Positions 46,323-58,140 of a stretch of DNA of 64,000 nucleotides are shown here, in pieces; within the stretch, counting starts at the first letter, position 1, and every line of letters starts with the position of its first letter. The position numbers and the translations under genes were made by a program. The notes under the pieces were generated by a model. It was not told the DNA's origin. It saw only the letters and a list, made by a program, of their open reading frames with translations, and did not search any database. Origin of the DNA: Prunella strophiata (lineage: Eukaryota > Chordata > Aves > Passeriformes > Prunellidae); NCBI GenBank assembly GCA_036583965.1, contig JAZBQD010000001.1, positions 18,942,608 through 19,006,607 on the forward strand, read 5' to 3'.

Positions 46323-48750
46323 TTTGGCTCATCTGTGCTTTCAAAACACTTCTGGAAGTGAATTGAGGAGGTTGGAGGATTTAGGAGAAATTCATCACAC
46401 AAAATTCGTAGTCACCTTTTAGCCACCCCTAGTTTAATACCCTGCAATGTCAAGGAAGGGCTGCACTGCATTAATTCCCACAAATTCCAGCTGGGAAATC
46501 ACAGAGCCCTCAGAGAACTGCTGCAACAGGAAATATTTCATGTTTTATAAATTGCCCACCCTCCCAGCTACACAGATATCGTGAAAAAGTCGTTTTTGAG
46601 AGGAGATTTCCCAGCACTGTAGTAGTTTTTAAATGAAAATAGCAGCTTTTGTTTGGAGCGTGTTTGTGCCCCCAGCCCCAGCCTGCCGGAGCACTTTGCA
46701 ACCAGAGCTGGTTAAAATACCTTGGAAAAAAAGCAGGAAAATGGGAGACTGCCCTCTAACGTCAGCAAATCCAAGCAGAGGGACTGGAAAGCAGCACAGG
46801 GAGATGGAGGGGATAGGATTGGCTCTGGATGAACAGAATTTGTAATAGAAAAGTAGAGGAATATTTGAAATTTGGGGGTTTCAAAAGCAGCAAATGCACC
46901 CGAGCTTCCAGGAAAAGCAAAATCCGAGCCTCAAATTCCATTTGTTTCTCAAATCCTCCCCCAGGTGAGGCTTCTTCTGTTTCCTTCCTGCCTTTTAGTG
47001 GGATGAACATTTATTGGGATTGCATCACTTCTGACCTTAGCCATTCTATGATTCTGTTTTCCATGGAAAGGTGGACTCTAAACACAGAATATTTCATGGC
47101 AGTTGTTAAAACACTCAGATTAAGTAAAATGAACACGTCTTGCATCTGTTACCACTTCCTATTGCAACAGATGTGCTTTAAAAAGTATCAAAGATGCCCC
47201 AAAAAGAGGAAAATTCAATATTTGCATTAATATCAAAGAGCAGTGAGCACAGGGAGTGTGAGGTCCTGCTCTGTGATTGTGACACCAGCAGATTTTGGGG
47301 AATTTTGTTCCCTTGCTGCCCACCAGCAGATTCCTGTGGTTTCACATTTATGGTGTCACCACCCATTCACACCCGTGGGAGCAGTGCTGCTTTTCCAGGG
47401 AGAAGAGCTTGGGGAATAAACATGAAAGGTGTTCCCAAAGCACTCCAGACTGCAATGTTTAATTTTTTGATCACTCAGGCAGCTCCCAGGAATATTCACA
47501 GGGGAAGGACACCAAGGTGGATGCAAATCCAAACATGATTGAAACATCAATCACTTATTCACAGAAAAATATTTACAGTGGGTTTTTTTTACTTGACAAA
47601 GGGATAATGAAATGTGTATTCTAGAGGGGTTTAGGGGCAAATTTTATTCCAAATAAATGCAGTAAATGCAGAAATTGTGCGCTCACCAAGAACTGAAACA
47701 GGCCAGGAATGAAATCAACCCCAGAAGGGTTGAAATCAGGCTGGCCAGGACTTTTCTCCAAACAGTTTTCCAGTGGAAAATGCCAGATGATAATGAATGA
47801 AGTGATCTGTGGAAATCAATCACTCCTGACAGAGTCACAGTGAGGAGCATCCCCTGCCAGCTGTGCAGCTCCTGCTCAGTGTCCTCGAGGAGCAGACCCA
47901 GGATGTTCACCCACCTGGACACTCATCCCCTGTCCCATGTCCTTCCCAGCCCTGGAAGCCTCCAGGAGCTCCAGAGCCACGAAATCCAGTGTCCCTGTGA
48001 CCTTTCTGCTGAGCTGCATGACAGATTTCCTGAAGGGACACGTGCAGGTGTGCTTGGCTTTTTCCATTTATTGTGTATTTTTAACCTCAGGGTTACCTGC
48101 ACTGATTTCTGGTCTCCTGGACAAGAAAGGAGAAGCAAATCCAAGCTGAAAACTATGGAAAAACCTGGAAAAAAATCTCTGCCAGTCTCCCACAGCACTG
48201 ACTCCAACAGCCCAGCAGGTTTATTGACAAGCAAGGGTTTGTTCCTTGTTTTCCAGATAATCCAAAGCAAGCTGAGTGCTCAGAGGAGAGAGGAGTGCCA
48301 GCCTTGGAGAGCTGCCACCTCTCCAAGGTGCCCAAACTGCTCTGCAGGTGCTCCCAGGGGCTCAGCAGGATTTCCCAAACCCTGACATCCCCCAGGGAGG
48401 GTTATCCCTGCAGCTCCTGCACCTGCAGGTTTGGCTGGGATGGGGGACATGTGGAGGGGAGCAGGAGAAGTTGGGATCCACTCCCTGCTGGAGCTGCAAC
48501 AAAAAAAAAATGAGTTTTATTTTTTTATCCACCTTAGCCCCAGCATGGTGTGTCTCCCAGCCCTCCAGGAGGTGTTCCACAAGCCTTGGCAGCAGTTTTG
48601 GGCACATCTGGAGAGGCTGGAGGTGCCCCTGAGCAGATGGAGCTGGTGCAGATGGCCTGGCTGGCACCAGTGGGCAGGAGGGCAGGGGCATGGTGCTGCC
48701 AGGCAGAGGGGGCAGGTGGCTCCCACTGAGCCCTCAGGGTCCTTCTGCCT
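46323..48750. other. Single-copy non-coding DNA
   Basis: A possible extreme CR1 terminus (accttagccattctatgatt, then ctg) lies on the plus strand at about 47034-47060. Frames of up to 181 codons at 47.8-48.7 kb have no family resemblance. An A run lies at 48500-48509. Confidence 0.4.
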
Positions 48751-49475
48751 CTGATTCCAGCCTGGAAAACTTTAAATATCATATGGAATGGCTTTCACTG
48801 ATTACTCAGGATCATTGTGCCTGTGATTCCAGCCTGGAAAATTTAAATATCACCTGGAATGGCTTCCACTGATCATTCAGGATCCTGTGATTCCAGGCTG
48901 AAAGACTTTAAATATCACATGGAATGGGTTCCACTGATCCCTCAGGGTCCTTCTGCCTGTGATTCCAGCCTAGAAAATATAAATATTACCTGAAATGGCT
49001 TCCACTGATCACTCAGAATCCTGTGATTCCAGGCTGAAAAACTTTAACTATCATGTGGAATGGGTTCCACTTATCCCTCAGAATCCTGTGATTCCAGGTG
49101 GAAAAACTTTAAATATCATGTGGAATGGGTTCCAGTTATCCCTCAGGATCCTTGTGCCTCTAATTCCAACCTGGAAAATTTAAATATCACCTGGAATGGC
49201 TTCCACTTATCCCGCAGGATCCTTGAGCCTGTGATTCCAGTCTGGAAAACTGGAAATATCACCTGGAATGGCTTCCACTAATCCCTCAGAATCCTGTGAT
49301 TCCAGCCTGGAAAACTTTAAATATCACATGAAATGGCTTCCATTGATCACTCAGGATCCTTGTGCCTGTGATTCCAACCTGGAAAATTTAAATATCACCT
49401 GGAATGGGTTCCACTGATCCCTCAGGATCCTTGTGCCTGTTTTTCCAGGCTGGAAAATTGGAATTACCACCTGGC
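48751..49475. repeat. 64/72-bp tandem array, 11 units
   Basis: Units start with gattcca at 48753, 48825, 48889, 48961, 49025, 49090, 49162, 49233, 49298, 49370 and 49441. The steps fall into two classes, 64-65 bp and 71-72 bp. The long class carries an extra cttgtgcc or cttctgcc block just before the unit start. The core gcctggaaaatttaaatatc, then ctggaatgg, is well kept. Confidence 0.95.
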
Positions 49476-51086
49476 AAGGTGCACTGCTGGCAGCTCAGGA
49501 GGGAGGGGTTGGGAAGGGATTTCCAGGCTGGATGCTGCAAGCTGCTCCTGCTAAATGCTGATTAATGTTATCTCTGTTTAATAAACACCACGAGCAGGGA
49601 TGGAGCTCTCTGGTTTAAATTAAGACTCAGGAGAGGGATGGGAAGAGCCATTGCTGGATGTGTGGGGAGAGCAAGGGAATGTTGCTGTGCTCCTCCTTTC
49701 CAGAAGCCATTTCAAACCTCTCCCCAACACAAATCCCACAAATCCAGCAGGCAGAAGCCAGGATTAAATCTGTCATGTTTTTATTTCGTTCCAACACCTC
49801 TGTTTGAAATCTGAACTAACTTGCAGAGGAAAGCAAGGAGCCCTCTAACACCAGAATTCCAGCAGCAGGAACAACTGGCAGGCTCCAAAGGGCAGCAAAA
49901 TATTCCATAACCTGTGCAAACCAGAGGATTCTGCAGCAGTGACTGAGGAGGTTTTTATCCTGTATGGATTCCTTCGAATTTTAATTATGAAAACCAAGGA
50001 ACAAGGAGGATTCTCCCACTTTAATAGCAGAAAGAGTGGATTCTTTGGGAAATGAGTGGGATGCCTTTTATCTTTTCCTAAAGAAAACACTGCCACCAGC
50101 TGGTTAATAAATGGGACTGAGGCTTTGCACAGACAAAATTATAGAGGGGTGGTTTAACCCACAGCTGAACTGGAAGTGATATTTGAGGTCAATATGTTTT
50201 CAGAAAAGAAAATAATTAATTATCTGTATGCTACATTTCTTTTTCAAACAGAGGTACAGGATAATAAAGCAATTAATGATTTTGTCCTAAATATCTTGTC
50301 AAACAAAGGTGGCCAGATCATGAGGCACTTTTATCACCTTCCCCCTTCATGGACTGGTGTGACCATCTCTGCAGCTCAGACACCCCCAGGTTTGTATCTG
50401 ATTATTTTTAAATTAAAAGTGAAGTTTATTGAACATTTGAGGACACATTAAAATGAATTTGCCATTTCAGATCCATGGGTTTTTACTGGTGTCCAACGTT
50501 TTGCTGAGTCCCTGGAGCAAACCCTGACAGCTCTGGGTTGTGAGGGCAGCTCTGGGTCCTGGTGCCCAAATTTTGGGATGGTTCCATCAACTCCTGGTTT
50601 TGTAAAAACTTCAGCAGAGGCAGCACTGACATTTCCATGGCCATGGTGGGTTTTGAGACAATTCCTGTGCTCAGAATGCTCATTTCAGGTCTCCTGCAGC
50701 AGCCAGAAAAATGCAGCTCAGCTTTTTAAAGCTGATGGAGCAATCAGAAAGAGAAATGTTGTAAATGGAGGGGGAGGCTCAGAGGCACAGTTCTGTGCTC
50801 AGGGGGGATTCCCAATTGATCCTGTGCTGCAGAGACAGGATTTATTGCAGCCTGAGCACTGGGAGGGCAGCAGGAGATGTGTTTCATGTCAGAATAAATA
50901 ATTTCCCTTACAGGTGCTGATCTCCTTTGGCCCCAGACTCAGGTACTGATTTTCTGTGCTTGTGATTCATTTCTTATATTTATTGGGGTTTTTATCTCTC
51001 AGCAAGCTGAAATGAGGAATTTCAGGACCCCTTCTCCAAGCTTTGTCACCCACCAAACCTGTGCCTGTGATACCACAGAGTGCTCG
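49476..51086. other. Single-copy non-coding DNA
   Basis: No recognised gene or repeat. Confidence 0.45.
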
Positions 51087-51215
51087 AGGCTGGAAATCCC
51101 TCCAGGATCACCCAGTGCCAGCTGTGCCTGATCCCCACCTTGTCACCATCCCCGAGCCCTCAGTGCCACCTCCAGCTGTTCCCTGGATCCCTGCAGGGCT
51201 GGGAACTCTCCTGTT
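51087..51215 (-). mobile_element. CR1 LINE 3' fragment
   Basis: ctggaaatccctccaggatc, then ctgtgcctgatccccacctt, and cagtgccacctccagctgtt follow the same order as the reversed tail at 62240, but lack the terminal octamers. Confidence 0.7.
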
Positions 51216-51931
51216 GTCCTTCTCTGGGCACTCCAGAGCTCTGTGGCTCTTCACAGCCTCTGTCCTGCTCCATGAGCCAAGAATTCTCCCTGGCTTTTGC
51301 CACCAGACTCAGCTCAGGGCAAACCTAAACCATTTTTTTTTCCTCATTAATATATTTTAAACAATTAAAGACTTGATTTAAAAAAAAAATAGTGATAGAA
51401 TTTCAAGTGACTACAAGTTTTCTATGAGCTGGTTTGAGCCCATCAGCCCACAATTCCTGCTTGAAGCTCTTTGTGGTGTGGGGGATTTTTTGCCCAAAAC
51501 AACCTTCTGGGATATGAGACCAAATTAATTGCTTCTGTTTTTCCTTGGAAACAAACATTTCTCTAATGATCCAATATCTCATTAGGACAGCACTAAAATA
51601 TTGGTTTTGCTCAGGGAGGACTTGGTTTGTCATGAGCTGACAGCAGGTATTGGACCTTAAACCATCCCAGAAATGGAACTGTTTTCTCTGTGCACCTTCC
51701 ACACCCTAAGAATGTCCCATTCTCCACATCCATTGGAATCCCTGAGTGGAATATTCACTGCTCAGCAACAACAACAACAAACACATTTAAACCCATTGGT
51801 TTAATTGGCTGCAAAAATTTTCCTCTGGGAGGGAATTCAGGACATAAAACATTTTACAACACTGGTGCAGATTGTGTTGTGTTCTCTCCCAGCAGTGCCA
51901 TTCATTTCAAAGGATTGCCTGGAAAACAGGG
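51216..51931. other. Single-copy non-coding DNA
   Basis: Short CAA repeat at about 51766-51783. Nothing else recognised. Confidence 0.45.
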
Positions 51932-52567
51932 AAGGGCTGTCAGAGCTCTCTCAGGAGCTCGAGATGACCCCAATATGTGTTTGAGAGTCTCTGTGTCCCA
52001 GCCTGAGAACCAAAGAAGGAGTCAGGAGTCTTCTTGTGCAGTTTTCAAGGTTGTTTATTATTTCTTATCGAAGAAATTTTCTCCCTGACCAGCCCAGCTC
52101 TGTCAGCAGGTCAGTCTGAGCACACTGCCCACCTCTGGGGTGGTGTTGTCTTTTTATACTAAAAACTACCTGTACATTATTTACAGTTATTTTCCAATAC
52201 CCATCACCTGTGTTACACAGTCCAACTCTACTCTAAGCCAATCCAAAAGTGCCACCATTACCCAGGAGATGGAGGCTGTGAAGAAGGAGAGAGAAGGACA
52301 GAACACACCCAAATTCCTCCATCTTGGCCCCCGAACCCTCATTCTAAAAAACCCTAAAATTCTACTTTTTCACCCTGTGATAAACTAATCATTACTCTAC
52401 TTAATTTTTGTGGCTTGTAACTCTTCATACAAGGTTGTTAATTTTTTCCATGGCTCAGAATCAAAGGCACAGGGGTCCTGGGCTCTGTGCCAAGGCTCTT
52501 GAGCCCCTGCCAGGGGCTGGAGCCATCCAGGGCAGCCAGAGGGATGTGCTGGGCTCTGACAAAGAGC
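51932..52567 (-). mobile_element. Solo LTR, family F (class II, ERVK-like)
   Basis: The LTR is 51938-52561 (624 bp) with perfect 9-bp inverted ends TGTCAGAGC...GCTCTGACA. Flanks aagggc (51932-51937) and aagagc (52562-52567) are a 6-bp target duplication with one mismatch. On the minus strand a TATAAAAAG box (about 52150-52160) is followed by AATAAA (about 52051-52056) and a 110-bp U5. The ends and 6-bp duplication fit the class II LTRs common in songbirds. No internal retroviral sequence remains. Confidence 0.93.
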
Positions 52568-53039
52568 CAGTGCAGAAAAGAGGGAGCCCAGCCCCACACC
52601 TGGCCAGGGGTGCTGCTGACACCACCACGAGAGAGGGAAAACACCCCAAAGTCACCCATGGAAGCTCAAGGAGGAGAAATTTCTCTCTTTGCTGTACAAC
52701 AATCCTGCTTGGAGAGGAGGATTAGGGGAGATTGAGCTGCAGAGAGCCAGGGGCACTCTTTCCCCAGGGACAGGTTTCTCCAGGGATTTAGGGGAATTTG
52801 GAAAGCACCCCTTGGCATCACGAGGCTGCTGCTTTATCCTGCCTGTGACTCCCTGATCTCTGAGGGTACTTGGGGTGGCCCCAGCACAGGTGACATCTCT
52901 GTGGGTACAGGGGACAGCTGGGTCCCTGCTCTGTGGGTAACCCGAGGCACGATGGAGCTGCAGGTGCCAAATGCAGACACTGGGTGAGAAGAAATGGGAG
53001 TAGCACTGAAAATCTCTTTGTTTTATGGATTTAACTTCA
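52568..53039. other. Single-copy non-coding DNA
   Basis: No recognised feature. Confidence 0.45.
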
Positions 53040-53187
53040 GTTTCTTGGTTTTTATTTTTTTTTGTTGTTGTGTTTTTTTCTTTTTTTTTTTTTTTTTTTT
53101 GGTATTTTTAAGATTTTGTTTTGTTTTTTGGGGGTTTTTTTTTGTCTGTTTGTTTGTTTTTCTTTTTCCTATTGTTGTGTCTATTTT
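53040..53187. repeat. T/G low-complexity tract
   Basis: Long T runs with interspersed G and a few TTTG units, similar to that at 46205. Confidence 0.93.
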
Positions 53188-53465
53188 AAGGAGGCTCAGG
53201 AGGGACTTTGTTGACAGCCAGGAGGGATCTGGCTCTGATCCCAGGGAACAGGGACAGGAGGAGAGGAAATGTTGCACCAGGGCAGGCTCAGGGTGGACAC
53301 CAGCAGGAATTTCCTCATGGAAAAGGTGCTCAGGGAGGTTCAAACTTATCCCTTGAGGTGTCCAAGAAATTCCTGGAGGTGGCACTCAGAGCTGGGGACA
53401 AGGTGGGGATCAGGCATTCAATGGTCTCAGAAGTTTTTTCCACCCAAAATGATTCTGTGATTTTG
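53188..53465 (+). mobile_element. CR1 LINE 3' end
   Basis: agggacaggaggagaggaaa, then agggcaggctcagggtggac, aatttcctcatggaaaaggt and ttcctggaggtggcactcag, ending aaaatgattctgtgat. It is the plus-strand counterpart of the tail type at 62240. Confidence 0.93.
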
Positions 53466-56400
53466 GGATCTGATACATAAATCAATGCATACTGCCAGCA
53501 GCAGATAAAAGATCCAGACCTGATTTTGAAATTTAAGTTATTCCATAATGAAACAAAAAAGTCATTCCAGGGAGATATTTGGACACCTGCCTGTTTTCAG
53601 CATCCATAAAGATCATTCTAGATTTTGACAATGCTACTCAATTAGAAGGTTTCTTATCAACAAAAAATAATTGAATATTTGAAGTCAGTTAGTCAATGAA
53701 GTCAAGATATGAAATAGTAAAATTTAAATTGAAAATGTGCACATTTGGGACAGGTAAATGCATCGTGTTGGTTTGAATTCCCTGGTAACTCATGAAGTGT
53801 CTCAGGATAATTGCACTTTGAAATTGCAGTTTGGGTCTCTGACAGGCTGGGAATATCCATCTTCCAAACTACAGATCCCCAGAACAGTGGGGAACTCTGT
53901 GTTCCACCAGAGTTTATTATGAGCTACACAGAAATCCTAATTGCTCTTCTAATTGCCAGAAAGTCTGGCAGAAGAAATAGAGCATTTAAGGGGTGGATCC
54001 CAATTGTTCACCCAACACAGAAAAGTGACAAAAGGGACAGATTTTGTGTCAGCAGCAAAGTTGGTGTGTCCCAGGAGGATGTGCTGGCTGGAGCAGGCTC
54101 CCATGGGGTGGGAATGGTGCCTGGTCCCAGTGGGTTTTGGATCAAATCCTGGGATAGCAACACAAGTTCTGCAATATTGACTATTTCAGAGTCATGTTTC
54201 TCTACAGATCCCATTAACTGTCCCCTCATTAACTCCAGGGTAATTGGGCACTTCTCATTTCACAAAGAGAACGTGTTGACCTTCAGTCAAACTCAAACAG
54301 ACACTTCAGGGGAAGATTTAGAAAGCTCCTTTTGGAAAAATGAGAGTCGTGGCATGTCAGGCATGACAAACATCTTCATTTTCTCCCTGTATGTTTCTGA
54401 GGCTTGACTTCTGATTCAGCACATGAACACCTGCAGGAAAAGCTGTTTTCCCACTGTTCTTGGCAGATTTCTGCTCGGGATTATTTCAGATTGCAATGTT
54501 TTGCTTGCTGATAAGATGTACCCAGGGGCTCCTATTCCTCTTTGATAAAGGAATTAATGGAATAAAAGACAAAACAGTCCCTCTTAAAAGATGTTTGCAC
54601 ACCTTACGGAGTTGTGAAGCTTTCTGGAGGTTGCTCATCCAAAAATGAAAACAAAAGTAATGTTCACTGATGTTTTGTGCTGTGATTTAGCAGATTACCA
54701 GCTAAATATCAGGTTATTAACTGACTTCTTTTCTCAAGTCCTCCTTAGGGATACCTGGTCAATTTTGAAGGGAGATTGAGAAAATATCTCTGGATTTAGG
54801 AAACATGACCAGCTAGCAGAAATGGTGGCGATTTTTAGCAGAGATTTCTGCAAACAGAGCTGTTACTCCTACAGGAGATTCCTGACAGGTCCAGAACAAA
54901 TATTCTGACAGCAAATCGACTCCTGAACTGTGTGAGCCAAACACTTCAAAAAATGTGTGTTGACTCAGTCAAAGGTTTTCTACATTGTTGATGAACTCGG
55001 CTCTTGCAGCCTTCAGAAGAGTGATTGCTGTGATTTCTGTGTCCCTTGGCATATCCTTTGTGTTCTCCTTGCAGGAACTCGTTAATACAGCAGTAATCAG
55101 TTAATTCTTACACATCTAAAAAGCCTTTTGTAGACTGCAGTGGGCTGGGAGCAGCACCTTTAAATCACACCTCAGGAATTAAAGTGTTTTCCCTTCAGGA
55201 GTCACTCCATATCTCCCAACTAACAATGCCCCCCTGTTTCCCATTGTATTTCCCATGGGAATGAGTCTTTAGAAGCTGGAAAGAACTGCCCTGAGGGGGG
55301 GAAATAACAAGGAGAATGGAAAATCCAGGCTGGTGAAACCATTTGTTCCCCAGTGGCTAAACAGAGTGTGGATTTCCATTTTGTCTTTCCAATCCAGGCC
55401 TCAGTCAGCAAGGCTGAGGCCTCCAGTGTGTCACCACCATGTTGGGCTTCAAAAGAGGTTTCTTCTTCTCCTCCTCCTCCTCCTGCCTGGCACAAACAGC
55501 ACTAAACCAACAAATATGGGGGGTTTTTGATGCTGTGACTCAGAAAAATCAACTCCTCCCAAACAAAAGCTGAAGGAGACTCCAGAGATGGTTCAGGCCC
55601 AGATCTTGTGTTGCCTCCAAGAAAAAACATTATTCTAAACACCGAGTCAGACAACAATCCTGCTGTGACAGCAGCCAGCAGCAATGCTCCAGACACTGGG
55701 AATGAGGAGTCTAGACAGCTCCTGCAAGAGCAATTAGGAATTCTTCAGATGCCTCCTGTTGCCATTGAGTTGGTCTCGTTTTCCTCATTGTCAGTGGACA
55801 AGAACAGCTGGCTGGTGGTTTATGCCCCTCAAACAGCCTCCCTTAGTCATCCTTTTCTTATATTAAACTAAATCAGAACTTTAAACTTCTTGTTAAAGAG
55901 TCGTGGGTTTCTTTTGAACCTCTACAGTTCAGCTGTGACCTTTCTGAAATTATCTCTTAAATGAAACCTCTCTTTTGCACAATAACAGCTCGTGTTCAAT
56001 ATCCTCCCTCTTCCAGCAATTCCTGAAGAATCACTGCATGGAAAGCCACTCCCACCTGAATTTTGCCTTTCTGACTGTGTCCCATTTAATCATTTTCCTG
56101 TGGCAATCTTTAGTTCTGGTTATTTGCGTTCTTTTCTATTTTGTGCCGTTGCAATTTTTACATAAATTGAAATAGTGAAGAGAATCAGGCCAAGAAGAGA
56201 TTCCTGAGTTATCCCCAAGTGTACTGATGAATTGCTTCCTGAGGGGTAGAAAACACCACATTTCCCCAACAAACACCCAAATAATCTGGTGCTACCATAA
56301 GACCTTATTACAAAATCCAGCAAATTACACAGGAGGGGGAAAAAAAAAATAAAAACACCTCCAAATTTCTCTGCTGCTCCAAAACAAGACGTGAACTCTG

Positions 56401-56469
56401 TCATCAGCTTTGGTTTTGTCATCTTCTCTGTCTGAATGTTTAAGCTGTGCACATAAAGCAACCGGAATT
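53466..56469. other. Long single-copy stretch
   Basis: Three kilobases without a recognised repeat. A 198-codon plus-strand frame (53811-54407) has no family resemblance. A short TTC/TCC repeat lies at 55461-55486. Confidence 0.4.
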
Positions 56470-56880
56470 GCTGCTGGATTTGGAGGCAGGTGACATTTGT
56501 GGATCGCTGTCGTCGCCGCCGGATGACTCCGGTAATGCTCTAATTATGTGTAGTGAGTTGTCTCTAAGTGCTGGATGAAAAGCTGCCTGCATCATTAGGC
56601 ACCTTCTTGTTTACTAAATGTCTTTTATGATCCTACAGGGGCCCCAGTGAAGGTTTGTGGCGGTGATTGTGTGCGGAATTTCTATTTTTGGGGTTTTTCT
56701 AATTCAGCCGTTTGTTTTCACTCCGGGCTGAAATCTGGCGGATTGGTTCTCAGCTGAGACTGAGCCTAATTACTGAGTTTAACAGCAAAGTTCAGCGTGG
56801 CTGGATTAGACAGCTCGAGGGTGGCTCTTTTAGCATCAAAACTGCAACATATTCCAGTATATTCTGGTTTTGGTAGAGGG
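56470..56880. promoter_or_regulatory. CpG-retaining, evenly complex block; possible conserved element
   Basis: About 14 CpGs lie in 400 bp, including tcgctgtcgtcgccgccgga at 56503, in an otherwise CpG-poor region. The block also has homeobox-type words (gctctaattatg, cctaattactgag) and no repeat homology. All frames are broken by stops, so a conserved non-coding element is more likely than an exon. A short splice-like context (cctacag ... aag/gtttgt) at 56632-56655 is noted. The call rests on composition alone. Confidence 0.2.
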
Positions 56881-56927
56881 CAAGAATTTTAAAGGAAAGA
56901 TCTTAAAGCCTGAGGTGGATATTGGAT

Positions 56928-57016
56928 CAGGGAATCATGGGTTGGGTTGGGTTGGGTTGGGTTGGAAGGGAGCTTAAAGGTTGTCTTCTTCAACCCCCTG
57001 CAATAAGCAGGGACAT
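56928..57016 (-). mobile_element. CR1 LINE 3' terminus with (GGGTT)n expansion
   Basis: cagggaatcatgggttgggt, then ttggaagggagcttaaaggt and caaccccctgcaataagcag, is a reversed CR1 tail. The normal single gggttgg of the tail has expanded to about five and a half GGGTT units at 56939-56966. Confidence 0.85.
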
Positions 57017-57714
57017 CATCAAGACCATATTCCTGATTTTCTGTAGACAAGGGGCATCATCTCTCTGGACTTCTTAATATTAGCCATCAGTCTCAACTAC
57101 TTTTTCTTTAAAAAAATTTTTATTTCTTTAAAAAAATGATTTTTATTAATCATTCTGGTTTGGTTTTTGGTTTTTTTTTAAACCCCATTTTGAAAAATCT
57201 CTAGATAAGTGGAAATGCTAATAAAATATGTGCTGTGAATAAAAAAAATATGACTGTCCTATGCTAGCTCTACAGCAAATCTAAAATAAATTTGCAATTT
57301 AAAAATAACACCAAAAAATTAATGGGTTTTTAACCAACACAAATGTGATCAGCTGGAAAAGGATGTGTGTTGCTGGTGGAGGAATTAGAGTGGAAATCTG
57401 ACACATTGTCTGGCAAGGTCTAATATTAGGAATATTTTCTCAAGTGCTATGAATAAACTGGAAATAGTCTGGAAGGATCCTGTAAACCTGACTCAGCTGG
57501 TGCTTCCCAGAAAATTTTTCATCAGTCCATGACTACATTTTTTTTTTTTTAAGTTGCTGTAGTTTCTCCTTGTTTCGCAAATGAATTAATCAATGGGAAA
57601 TGGAGGATTTCCAGTTTTGAAGCATCTCTGTGTTGACCTGGAGGGAGTAATTTCACATGAGGCAGAAGGACAGCAGGGACTGCGGCCACTGGAGGAGATT
57701 GCTCTGGAAAATTA
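57017..57714. other. AT-rich single-copy DNA
   Basis: Contains a duplicated tttctttaaaaaaat (57105-57135) and T runs. No gene recognised. Confidence 0.45.
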
Positions 57715-58140
57715 TCCAAGACTGGAGAACAGCAGAGAAAAATGTCTCAGCAAAAGGCTGGGAGAGCTGGGAATGTTCACCTGGAGAGGAGAAGGCTCCA
57801 GGGAGAGCTCAGAGCCCCTGGCAGGGCCTGAAGGGGCTCCAGGAGAGCTGCAGAGGGACTGGGGACAAGGATGGAGGGACAGGACACAGGGAATGGCTTT
57901 AGGCTGAAAGTGGGTAGATTTAGATGGGATATTGGGAATTGGGAATTGTTCCCTGGCAGGGTGGAGAGGAGCTGGGATGGAATTCCCAGAGCAGCTGTGG
58001 CTGCCCCTGGATCCCTGGCAGTGCCCAAGGCCAGGCTGGACACTGGGGCTGGGAGCACCTGGGACAGTGGAAGGTGTCCTTGCCATGGGTGGGACTATTT
58101 GGGCTTTAAAGCCCTTCCAAACCACTCTGGGATTCCATGG
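57715..58140 (+). mobile_element. CR1 LINE 3' UTR fragment
   Basis: gagaaaaatgtctcagcaaa, then gctgggagagctgggaatgt, gacaaggatggagggacagg and cagagcagctgtggctgccc, ending tttaaagcccttccaaacca and gggattccatgg. This is the longest example here of this tail type after the minus-strand copy at 18285. Confidence 0.95.

Noticed and set aside
47840..48385. 181-codon plus-strand frame
   Set aside because: Locally GC-rich sequence with competing frames on both strands and no recognised family.
48751..49475. CRISPR or zinc-finger-like periodicity of about 70 bp
   Set aside because: The whole unit is repeated, including the part between conserved cores. No frame stays open and no Cys/His pattern is present.
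53811..54407. 198-codon plus-strand frame
   Set aside because: No domain, no splice context and no codon bias visible. Its length is compatible with chance in a 64-kb window read in six frames.
56939..56966. Interstitial telomere-like repeat
   Set aside because: The unit is GGGTT, not TTAGGG/CCCTAA, and it is an expansion inside a CR1 tail.
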